This document shows, in pieces, positions 44,157 through 54,846 of a stretch of DNA of 64,000 nucleotides (position 1 is its first letter; every line of letters starts with the position of its first letter). The stretch is from Bimuria novae-zelandiae CBS 107.79 (taxonomy: Eukaryota > Ascomycota > Dothideomycetes > Pleosporales > Didymosphaeriaceae). Below the pieces are notes generated by a model, which was given only the letters and a program-made list of their open reading frames with translations, was not told where the DNA came from and made no database searches. Both the position numbers and the translations under genes were made by a program. The DNA lies in the NCBI GenBank assembly GCA_010015655.1, contig ML976659.1:845360-909359 (forward strand), given 5' to 3'.

Positions 44157-46558
44157 CCCGGCACGAGTAATATGCAGACAAAGAAACTATAAACCAATCT
44201 CCCGCCACGGCACAGGGAAGCTCATCCGCACCGCGCCCCTGGGACCACTAACACACAACTTGCATCAGCGTATAGTCAACTCCACCATCCTCGCGGTAGG
44301 GTCCACTAGATCTCGCCTCCATATCGACGGCCTGAGACTCCACAACGTTACCATCCGTATAAAGACAGCCCTGACGCGCAAACAGCCTTTATTGGTCGGG
44401 AGGTAATCAAGACATCGGAGCACAGTGGGTCGAATCCAGCTAAAAAGGTCGTAAGAGCCGGTCTTAGCCTACAGTTGCGTCCAAGTAGCGGTGTGGGCGC
44501 ACGCTGTTTAAGTCTATAGAGGGAAGGCGTAATATTCAAGGGATAACACGCGATGGGCTAGCGATGCAATAACGCGGCTAAGGATTAGCTGCGCCGGGCC
44601 GCATGGTAGCGGAAGTTACCGCCTCGGTCGACGTTGACGGGGCTCCACTCTAAGTGCAGAATGAAAGTATTGGAGGCCTTGGTTGACATTTTCACGCTAC
44701 GAATATCCGTGGTTTTTGAAGGTCGTTTAAGACGATACAGGATAAGCTAAGGCGGTGAGGGTAATCCGACGAACTTCCACACGAACTTCCACATGAACTT
44801 CGATCGTACAAGAATCGCGGATTGTGGTAATCAAATAAGATTACTGAAATTATGTTAGTACCGTCTAATCTGAGACATGATTCTACAAGTCCCCGCGAAG
44901 CCATAGGGGTGAGCGGAGGTCATGGGGAGCTGTGAATCATCACAGTCAACTTGCTTACGCGAAACGTGGGGTGCGAAAGAGCCGTTGATAGCGGCCATCT
45001 GTTTGCAGATTCCCTATGGATGTAGGAGCATCCTGATTGGTGTTGATCGGGTGTGTAGATTCCCGTGTTGGTAGTGGTCCACGCACGAAAAGAACCGTAC
45101 GATGTTTCTGTGCATGGTAGCAGATTACCGGTCTAGTGGTATGCATGCTGTAGATCTTGATCTGTTTAGGCAACCGATCTGAGCATCGTGGATCTATCTT
45201 TGAATGGGGACCGAGTCTCGAGCATAGCAAGGCCAATAGGCTGGCTCGCTATATGACGCCACCCTGGCGGCTTCGTCCGGCGGCGCGGCGACCCCGCTGC
45301 TGGCGGTAGGTCGATTCGACTTTCGCTCAGTTGAATGTACCTCGTGGGTATGTAAATAGCAAAGGCTGGGATTGTCACGGTTCCAGATGCAATAAACTAA
45401 GATTCGACGTGACAGTGCCAATGAAGCCGGGAAAAGACCCTTGTTGGTTGCTGTCCTGGTGACTATGTTCTTCTTCACTGCTCGAGCGTCCGTCACTGCC
45501 GAAGGTTACAGTAGTAGGCACGAAGGCAGTCGAATGCTGTCCATCGGCTGGTCTAGATGTCATCGAGATGCAGTGGTGGCAGGTTTCACAATGGGTAAGC
45601 TGCGTCTGCCTGGCGATTAGTGGACACAGCCCATGGCTACATCGTTGATCATGGCCTTCTTCTACATAGAACCATCCATCGCCCTTGGATGATGATCAGT
45701 AGAAAAGCAAGAACATTATATGATGCTCGGGAGTGTTGATGAACCTGCGTGATCCCAAAGACTAGCAAAATTTTCGACGAAGCTGATACAGTGAAGCAAA
45801 CGTCCTTTCGGAACAACAATGGCCTGCCGGTTGTCAAATGCAATGCAGCTCGCGTATCTGCTGCCACGGTACCGAAAAGCTACACCACACTATGCATCCT
45901 GGAAAGGCCAACGTAGCTGCATGAGGGTAGCCGCAACCTCATTTTGCTGATATTATTTGCCTGGTCGGGGTTCCGAAAGTGACCATGTACCCGCGCAGTG
46001 AAAGGCATTGTGTAACATCTTCGCTACCAAGGACCTATTTCCTTGTCGGGTCCAGGTCCTCTGGTGGTCCCGCCGAACACCTGTCACCCAATCCATCGGG
46101 AAGCACTTGATACGCGTGAGCAGTTACGGGTCGTCCCCTCTATTGGGGCGTCAAGGCTCGGGGCGGCATGGGCTAAGGGACGCTTGAGCTGCTTTCTAAA
46201 GCTCGTCTTAGCCTCTTCCGCCTGCCACGAGCGACCCCGTTGACAACATGAACCTGGCACCCAGCTCCGATGGAGACCCTAAATGCTACGCGTGTGGCTG
46301 CAATCCACGATCCGAGAGGTTAACTGCAGGGCCGATATGACAAACGGTGCGGATTGCATTTACGTACAAATCGTTGGACTTGACAGGCTTGGGGGAAACA
46401 CGATGGCGGCGCTGCTGTTGGCGCATGCATCGATACGATGCGGTGGCGTGAGATGACCGCGTGGAAAAAGAGGTGTGGAGCAGGAGTTGAGTGGTGGAGA
46501 AACAGTGGATTGAGGTTGCTTTTTCCAATATTCGGATGCTGCTCGCTGATTATCGGTG
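44157..46558. other. Gene-poor intergenic region
   Basis: This 2.4 kb has only short frames. A small direct repeat of ACGAACTTCCAC occurs near 44770. I see nothing else. Confidence 0.5.
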
Positions 46559-46644
46559 CTGTGCAAAACCACTGTCCCGACCCACTCTAGACGCTTATGG
46601 TAATCGCTTCCCCGCTTCCATGGTCGTACACCTCATTTTGTATA
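46559..46644 (+). repeat. Left inverted arm
   Basis: Reading inward it shares GTGCAAAAC, GTCCCGACCCACT, GGTAATCGCTTCCCCGCTT and GTACAC...TTTTGTATA with the reverse complement of 49891-50000. Inward of the arm, similarity continues if C-to-T and G-to-A changes are allowed in the right copy. Confidence 0.82.
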
Positions 46645-46929
46645 GCTAACGATGCAACTAAGGAAAATATAGTAATTTTTTTTATTTTTTAAGTACTATA
46701 AGGTATACTAATTAATCTTAAGAGGCTTACTAAGTATAGATTTTAGCTCTTAATAGTGTAAGTAATTATTAATTATATAAAAGATAAGTAAAATAATTAT
46801 AAAATTTATAGATCTTTTAAAGTTAACCCTAAAACTATATATAAATATTAATTTAATATAGAAGCGTTTAGTTAGGTATACTCTTTATAGTATATAAAAA
46901 TTAGTTGCCTGCTATTACTGCAGTAGTGC

Positions 46930-47960
46930 TATAAAGACGTAATTTTAGAGCTCCTATAGGGCAAACCTATGGCGTATATCGATAAAATACAGGCCTTCTT
47001 ATACGACGACTTCGACGTACAGGCATTAGTAGCCACTATTATAAAAACTTTTATTAGTATAAAGTAGAGTTAAAAAGCTATATTAAAAGCTACTAAAGAG
47101 CGCTATAAAGACCTTTATTAGGTATTCTAGGCGCGCTGCTAATAAATATATAAACTAGAGTAGGTTATCTGCCTTGACGAGAGCGCTTGTAATAAGAGAA
47201 CCAGCGATAGAAAGTATGCCTAGTCGGCCGTAAACACGCCTGCCAACGTACAGTACTCTGCACGGTGCTTAGAGCGATAGAGCTTACTCCCTGCCATAGA
47301 TGTGCATGGCTACGTTAACTATATAATATTTTAAGGCGTAATTAACGCAGAGCTTCTAAAAAAGTTTTTAGTAAATAAAGCATTTTCCTATTATAATTTA
47401 TAGTTAGGAGATTAATTAGTTATAGTTCTTAATAATACCTCTATTTATAGGTTAGAAAGAATTATTATATTATACATTAATATAGGTATTATACCAAAAT
47501 ACTTATTACTATACTTACTAGATTTTAATTTAATTAATGTAATGAGGTAAGCGCCCCGCTTACTAAGCCAATACTATGTGACTTCCTCACCTGCACCAAA
47601 AGGTACGCACGAGAATACTTAAGCCAAGTATTACTCGTATAGTATAATATATATAGGATATGCTAGGGTCAGCCACTAGCGCTAGTGTTTGATCCTAGCC
47701 TAGCCGGAACCTCTATAAGCGGGAGAAGGCCACGTGTTCGACCGTGCCTACCTCGTTCCAATTAAGTAAACCTTTAAGGCGCTGAAAAACTAAATAAAAA
47801 AGTATTATAAATACGCTTAAAAAAGAATATAATAGCTATATAACTAACGTTGCTAAATTAATTACTATTATCTATTTTATAATAGCTATTAGAGTAAAAA
47901 AGTTATAAAAAGAAAGGCGTTAGTAGCGTTAATAAAATATAATATTTTAAGTAAGTTTTT
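46930..47960 (+). pseudogene. Tc1/mariner DDE_3 transposase, RIP-inactivated
   Basis: The plus strand reads VICLDESACNKRTSDRKYA near 47164-47220, then LPAIDVHGYVNYIIF, then NNTSIYRLERIIILYINIGI and LLLYLLDFNLI up to 47537. Allowing for mutation this is the catalytic core of a mariner-type transposase (FIDE, then DNASIHRS, then LPPYSPDFNPIE). After a 223-bp insertion the same frame resumes as TFKALKN...IKKYYKYA. Stops at former Trp/Gln/Arg codons and the second catalytic Asp changed to Asn show it is dead. The N-terminal limit is approximate. Confidence 0.83.
47538..47760. mobile_element. 223-bp TG...CA insertion with 5-bp duplication (solo LTR-like)
   Basis: It begins TGTAATGAGGTAAGCGCC, ends TGCCTACCTCGTTCCA, and is bracketed by ATTAA on both sides (47533-47537 and 47761-47765). 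Its ends are imperfect inverted repeats of about 15 bp. It interrupts the mariner transposase frame, which becomes continuous if the insert and one ATTAA are ignored. TG...CA termini and a 5-bp duplication are those of LTR retrotransposons, so a solo LTR or very short TRIM-like element fits best. It is much less TA-rich than its surroundings. Confidence 0.78.
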
Positions 47961-49890
47961 ATATTTTTATAAGTAATTTTATTATTAGGCAAGCGCGTAC
48001 TTTGTTAAATTTTAATTAAAAAGTTAACTAAGTAGACTGTGCGCGGCCTATAAAAACTTTATACTAATAATACTAGCTCTTTTATTAAGTTACTTAACTT
48101 TTTTACGTAATCTATTACGCTATTTTTACTCTTAATTCTTTTTATATATGCTTATAGCGTCCTCGTCATTACTCTTTATAAGCCTATTATATTTAGATTG
48201 CCACTAAATTACTATTTTACGAAGGCGTGGGAGCAATAGCATTAGTAGCTTAAAATACTACTTTTATACTACGTATAGTACTCTCGCATTAAACAGGTCT
48301 ATAAGTGTATTAAAGTTAAGCTGGTTATATTTAATAATATTAAAAAGAACTTTTTTAATTTTGTTTACTTTTTTAGCTATTACTTACTTTTTTTTACTAA
48401 TTAAAAAAGTACTAAGTTTAATACGTGAGTTTTATTAAGTTTATATAAATTAAATTTTACTATATTAATATTAAAGAGCTTTTTAAAGTTATAATAGGCG
48501 CCTAATTAATTTACTACTAATTAATAATTTAAGTTTATACTAATTAACTTATAAAAAGTAAGCTAGTAATAATAACCTTTATAAAATTATCTATATTAAG
48601 CTTAGATTTAGTACTTTTTTTTAGTTAATTTTTATACTACCTTTTCCTTTATAGCTCTTTCTCTAGCTAGTAAAAGACTTAGGCATACGTTATTATATAG
48701 TTTATTAACTATATACCTGCCCTATATTATATCGCGTGCCTATGCCGCCACTATAGTACTACTTACTAGGTAGTAATTCTTAAACTAATTAGGTTGTCTA
48801 GGTGTACGTTTAACCTAGCACACGTACGAATAGTTATTATAGTAGGTATCCTAGCATCGTCATTTATCGCGGATCGCGACTATAGGGTCCTTACTAACAG
48901 TAGTATATACGAGGACCTCTAGCAGGTCGTGTAGCTAGTAATAAGTTATAGTAAGTCGCGACGGAGAGCTCTAAGAGGAGCTCTATAAGCTAAATACCCT
49001 TTATTACGTATTTAACTATTTTAGCTAGTTTCTAGCTCTACTAGTGTTAAATTAAAGTTAATATAAATTATTTTAATTATAAATTTTTTATTAACTTATA
49101 CGCGTGCTTAATAACTTATTTAAAACTAATATAATTATTATATTTAAAAAACTATATAAGTCTTTATTACTTAGGTACCCGCGGTATATATATAAATACT
49201 ATTAGACTTTTTACTACTATTTTTATAGGCGGAATTAACTATATAAGGTCTCTGATAATTTTATCTACCTACTACTACAGCTCTATATAAAAGTACGTAC
49301 GTATCTTTATTTTAGTATTAAACTTAGTTTTAAATTCCTTTTTGCATAGGAATGCGTACTAATAGTAAATAATATATAGCTTAATTTTATATAGTTTTAG
49401 TAATTTAATAAATACGTCCCTATTACGCGTTTTACTAATTTTATTAATTTTTAGCTATATTAGCATCTTAACTTTATTTAAAATTAAGTTATTATTTAAT
49501 ACTTTTTTATTAAGTAATTACTTGCGTTTATTATTACCTTTATTACTAATAACTTTATTAAATACCTTCTTATTAGGTAATTACTTATTTTCTAGTAATA
49601 TAGGCTTTTAGGCTAACTAAGGCTCCTTATCTTTAAGGTAATACTTATTAATATATATATTAACGCCGTCGTCGTCCTCTATAGGTCCCTACTCCTCTGT
49701 GGGTCCCTGCTCCTTTGTGGGCTTGTTTGTGCCTGCAAATCGTAGGACACGTAGAGGTACCCTTTATAGGTTAGTTTTACGCCTCCTTAAAGGGTTACAG
49801 CTAGCGTTAAACACCTTTAAAACCTTCTTATTTTAAGTACTTAGTATATTATACCTCTTAATAAGTTTATTTCCTCTATTATATTATCTT
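47961..49890. repeat. TA-rich, RIP-like sequence, unclassified
   Basis: No coding motif can be recognised on either strand. A less mutated patch occurs at about 48790-48985 and another at about 49660-49790, the latter with a duplicated GGTCCCTGCTCCT-like segment. They may be separate short insertions or less affected regions. Confidence 0.5.
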
Positions 49891-50000
49891 TTATACAAAA
49901 TTAAAAGTGTACAGCGATGAAAGCGGGGAAGCGATTACCTAAAAAGCGTGCAGCCACTCGGAAACTCGCCCCAAGTGGGTCGGGACGGTGTTTTGCACAG
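49891..50000 (-). repeat. Right inverted arm
   Basis: This is the reverse-complement partner of 46559-46644, with about 22 extra bases between AAAAGCGT and AAGTGGGTCGGGAC. The inner part shows RIP-like changes and the outer part does not. Confidence 0.82.
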
Positions 50001-50388
50001 AGTAATAACGAACCTGCTCTCTGGAACCGACGCCTTCACATGCAGAAGGTGCCACAAAACACCCAGGACCAGCGGAAGGTGCGAACGAACCAAAATCTAT
50101 CCAGCTACTGAACAGGGGATATCCTCCATGCTATGCCGATATCTACCAATAATGCTCCCCTAATATACAAAATGAACAAGGAAGCGTCGGGTGCAAATGG
50201 ACCCAGTGAGGGACATACACCCACCATGGGTCCAAAAGGGAATACGAGCGAGGTACAACACCTGACACGGCTTCCGATCAAATAAGAAAAGAAAACATAC
50301 GTACAAAGAAGGATTTTCGTGGAAAAGCTCGAATGCGCGTTGCAGCCGTGTCGAGTCAGGTTGCTACTCGGTTCCACTGTTCCCTGGC
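50001..50388. other. Intergenic, 3' of the Zn2Cys6 gene
   Basis: No coding frame is supported. Confidence 0.5.
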
Positions 50389-53300
50389 CTACCTCCATCC
50401 TTCCATCGCATAAACTTCTGCCTGCGTACCTGCAGGTGCGGGCACAGGCTCATTACCGGTAGATGACAGGTGGAAGGGAAATGTGTGTTGCCACGTATTC
50501 ATCTGAGCGTTCTGCTGTGTAAAGACAGGGATCGCCTGGCTTTGATGATGCATTTGCGAAAAAGTCAACGTCGGTTTTGAGACACGCGAGGATGGTGCCG
50601 CGGGTCGGGCCGCCCATGATGGATGTACGTTGGGGTTGCTGAAGGGCATGAATTGAGCCGGCGCTGATGCTGTTGCGTATTCCGACATTGTCTGCCACGG
50701 AGGGCGCAATGATTCGTATTGCGGTATCATTCGTTGATGGCCGGTTCCCGACTCTTTTTTCCAACTTCCCCTCACCCCGACTGACTGGGGTGGACCCGCG
50801 GGCTGATATCTCGTTGCATTCACATCCTGGATCTCCTGGAGATGAGTTGTGGCTTGCGCATTGGGTGCGATGGGAAGTGGAGGAGGCGAATGTAGCGACG
50901 GGAACGAGTGATGTCTCAAATGAGGCGGCGGGACTTGGTGAAAGCCCGCCGGTGTACCCCCCAAGCTGCGTTGGTGATACTGTTGTTCTTGCAGTACAGT
51001 GGTAGACGCGGGAGGCCAAGCTGTCAGACCCTGTGGCTGAAGATCGTGTGAGGGCGCTGTCGGAAACGTCGCATATCGTACTGGTGCCGACCTTGGAGAT
51101 CCTGGTGCGTCCTGCCTCTGTTCCGAAGATCGAGTGTCTCCAAAATCATCCTCATTTTGCGACCGGTACTTTGGTTCCTCCGCTTGCACCCCTTTGGCCT
51201 GCCTCTGTTTCTCTTCTTCCTTGACTTGCGTGTGCGGTGAAGTTGCGCCTTCCACAAAACCTCGACCCATGCTCCATGTCAACGGCGCAAACGCCTCCGG
51301 AACGAAGGACTGCAGGCCTGGATCTTCAAGCAGAAGCATGCCTGTGTTACCCATTACCGTATCGTGCGAGACTCCAAAGCCCTGTCGAGCCTCACTTCTA
51401 GCCGTGCCCTGCATATCGCCATCACACCCTGAAACCCTACGCCTTGTCGATGCGGAAGGGTGCCTTGTGTCGTCCGTATCGGGTGCGCGATTCATTCGTC
51501 GAAGTTCAGCCAGGCCCCAGCTCACCCTCTCTACCGCAATGCTGGCGAGGTCATGCACTCCGTTCTTCTCGAGCTGCTGGAATACGACATAAGCCCTCTC
51601 CACTTTATCGATGCGGCTAAGTTCTCCCGTTTCCATAGCATCCAGTAACAGTATCATGCACGAGTTGAATGCTTGCTGTCCCATTGTCCAAGTGATCTGC
51701 GCAGCCGGAACGCGAAAGTGGAAGAAGAGGAATGCTGTCAGAAGATCTTGGGAGGACGACAGGACCAAGGCACGACCTCTCAGCGAGGCTTTCGGTGAAT
51801 CTGGTGGCGAAGAGTAATCTGGCGGGGGTGCGTGGATAAGGAGAAAATTTGACGGTTCAGGTTGCATGGGCGGGATTTTCTGTTGGGGGAGAAGAGGTGT
51901 CAATTGTTTTTCGATGCGTTGGCGATTCAGCAGTATGAGGTATGTATGAGTTTTGCAGTAGAATACTATGCGCGTAAGCATTTTATGCAGGGTGCGGTAG
52001 ACAGAGCGAAGGGAGGACAAACCAGCTGCCATGGTCCCGAGCGGCCATTCTGGTATCTCCTTGTTCTTCTCCAGCCATGACTCGTCGAATTGGAGCATCT
52101 CGGGCATCGTGTCAAGCAGGTTCTTCAGTAAATCTGTAAACTCGTCGATCTTGCTATTAGTAAGTCGATCGCTACTCAAAATTTGTCTTGCCAGCAGCGT
52201 AAACTGGTTGACAAAGTCCCCAAATCGTAGCATCTGCGGATTTGTCGTAAGTTCGTGCGGTGGCGGACAATCGCCGATACCACTGATGCCGAGCGGTCTG
52301 CCCAGAGTCATAGAATATTCCTGGTCCATATGCAGCATCCACCACCATAACGTCTGCCGGATCGAGCACTCCCTTTGCGTCGGCGGAGCTGGGTCAAGAT
52401 ACTTGGGATGACGATGCAACCCAATCGAGTGGGCAAGGCGAATAGCAGTTCCAAATAATGTCCATGCATCCAGAAAGCGGCCACTGTTGGTGAGAAATGG
52501 ACCGATCATTATCAGAGTCTGTATGCCGAGCAACGTGGGTTTGTGCATGAATGAAGCCATACGCAGCGCTTGCATGGCCGCTGCGACTAAAGCCATTTTA
52601 GATGGTTAGATTGAAGGTTTGGTGAGAACACTGACTGTAGACATTCCCTCTCTGCAATTCTGCTTTCATGGTTTCAGCTTTCCATTGACCCCCGCTCCTA
52701 TCCCATGCGGAGTATTGCGAGCCCAGAGCCAGCGCGGCAAACAGAAGACCAAGCATGTCGGGACACATTTGCGCATTCTTTCTTGGGTCAGAAAGAAAAC
52801 GTTCGACCTCATCCCGCGTTATTTCCATTGGCACATGAGGAAATGCACACAGATGGACTCGCTTCTCAAAGAAACCGAGATAGTCCAGTAGCTCTTCTGT
52901 CGTAGGAAGGCAATCGAGAAGCTGCGAAATGCACTCCTCGGGCATTGGCTTAAAAAGGGTCGGAAACGGATGAGGCGGTGGACATTTGGAGGTGTACATG
53001 TCAGGTCCGCGAGGCATGAGATGCGCAAGAGACTGTGATGATCCTGGAGCAAGGTGGATACTGGCGAACTGCTCCGCTTGTTAGGTAGTGTTTTGCGCCT
53101 ACTGCTTTGCACCTACATCTGTTACGACACTGGCAAGTCCCGGGCTACCAAAATAAATACTATCGGACCATTCGGAACCCTGGAAGCGTTTTTGCCTCAC
53201 TGCGCGACGTCTTTGCGACATAGCTGTAGGCCGTTCCCCCAATTGCGAGTCTGGCGAAACGGCCTGATCGGAGTCATTGTCATCAATTGGAACCTGGGAC

Positions 53301-53681
53301 GCGCGCAATCGTTCCTTCAGGCGAAGATTCTCGGCACGCAACTTTCGGAGTTCATAGGATTGCTGAATAGGCGCATAGTCACCGCCATCTGCAACGAAAT
53401 GGCATTCTTTGGGTGCTCCTCGGGCGCAGCATGCCGAACACGGCTTTGTTCTGTCGCACTGTGCGATGTGAGTAAACGAATGATGGGCAATCGGTAGGCC
53501 TACCTACCTTTACCTTCCTTTCGCGGCACTTTGTGCAGGATAGCAGCTGGCGAGGCTGTTGGGCCGGTGGCCTTCTCCTGGTTCCATCAGAAAGCGCCGA
53601 CGATCGATCTAGATGGCCATGAGGATTCTCGGTAGAACCGGATGTCCTAGGATGGCTGAACACATGTGCAGATTCACTCAT
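50389..53681 (-). CDS. Zn2Cys6 fungal transcription factor with fungal_trans domain
   Basis: The model is complement(join(50389..52586, 52636..53068, 53117..53458, 53509..53681 plus base 53508)), that is first exon 53508-53681, giving 1,048 residues. The zinc cluster is CTKCRERKVKC...PCSACCARGAPKEC (about residues 49-77), split by intron 1 as often seen. A coiled coil (YELRKLRAENLRLKERL) follows. The middle homology (fungal_trans) region includes MQALRMASFMHKPTLLGIQTL, GTAIRLAHSIGLHRHP and QTLWWWMLHMDQEYSMTLGRP. The C-terminal 350 residues are Gln/Pro/Ser-rich, like an activation domain. The three introns are 48-49 bp. A further in-frame 57-nt segment (51966-52022, GTTTGT...GCATAG) may be an intron, which would give 1,029 residues and read MAAVFYCKTHTYLILLNRQR. 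It is a nuclear DNA-binding regulator; target genes are unknown. Confidence 0.88.
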
Positions 53682-54846
53682 ACTGAGTAAGACCGACACA
53701 CAGCGCGAACCAGAACATGAAAAGAAGTGACCTTGGGGCAATGCTAAGTGATGCAGATTTGGTCTTTCGGAGAAGTACGGCTGTAATAGAGGAGAGAGAT
53801 ATATAACGCTATTACCAGGGGAGGAAACAGTGGAAACAATCTGGTCCAGCGGACGGTACAGACCCCACAGAAAGATACTTACCCCAAAGGGACGCCGACG
53901 AGAAACTTACATGAAGGAAAAGCCAAGATCAAAATTGCATCTTTGAAGCCTCATTATCTAGCGAGTACTTTCAATTGGAGGAGAATGCGCCCCGAGACGT
54001 AAAGGGCGATGGCTCACCGAGGTTTCGCATTGCCCTAATGGTCATGGTGCGTCGAGGCTGCGGGCTAATCTGTTCACAGATTTCATGATCGCGTCACACA
54101 AGCTTATCGCCAAGTGGTGGAACCGCAGGGAAAGCGGCATGTACACCCGCAGACCAGGTTGGTACAGTAAAGACGCATGATACAGATCTCACCCTTACCA
54201 GTTAAGCGGGCCGATCCTGGGCTTTCCGCCATGCGGTATGTGCCAAACCGTCAGGTCCTCTGCCTCGTTTTACGGTTGCTGAAGCCTTGCTTTTTCCATC
54301 GCTTTAGAGACTCAAGCCGGTGGCCAGATGCCCAAGTGGAGGACGCGGGTGTGCCTTTAGTTTGCTCCTCAGTTGTGTCATTGTGGCCTCGGCCCACGTT
54401 GAACGCTTATCCTTCCAGAAGGCTACATATGACTGTACTTGAACTCGGCTACCGTATGTTCATTGTCCATAGCCTGAAGCACCATCAAGATTCTGTCGTC
54501 ACCCTAACTTCGAGTTCGGAAGAGTCGATTCAAAGGTAAGTTCCGGTGATGCGCGCGTGCAATTGGGGTGTCGTAACACCAAACGCCGCATTACCGTTCC
54601 CGTGATAATGACTACCCTTCATTATCGAAGCCAGGGAATTTGTCAGAGAATCGTTCGCAAGCCATCAAAGCACCAACGACGCCCTGCCGTTTTAAAGTCA
54701 CACAGTGCGCATATACTTTGGGAAAAGTCTGAGATTTGAAGCAGCGACACTACCCCAGAGGACAATTCGTTTTTATGTTCATGCTGCCAGTTCGATTGAC
54801 GTCTCTATTCAAAATTATATGCCGCGGTCTCCAGAGTGCTTCGAGG
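53682..54846. other. Intergenic, no gene recognised
   Basis: This is the promoter of the Zn2Cys6 gene and the 3' end of the RNase gene, both on the minus strand. A frame at 54177-54539 has no recognisable features. Confidence 0.5.

Larger units (their letters stand above)
46559..50000. mobile_element. RIP-mutated block bounded by inverted arms, composite element
   Basis: The 46559-46644 arm and the 49891-50000 arm are inverted copies of each other, and the 3.3 kb between them is TA-rich. The arms themselves are mostly unmutated. Inside are a dead Tc1/mariner transposase, a short TG...CA insertion and about 1.9 kb that I cannot classify. Whether the arms are the ends of one old DNA transposon or of an unrelated inverted repeat is not settled; no target duplication is visible. 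Confidence 0.55.

Noticed and set aside
43753..44406. 217-codon plus-strand frame
   Set aside because: Most of it is the 74-bp tandem repeat read in changing phase; openness is explained by composition.
44425..44460. GGGTCGAATCC, resembling a tRNA T arm
   Set aside because: The flanking bases do not form a T stem, and no cloverleaf can be built around it.
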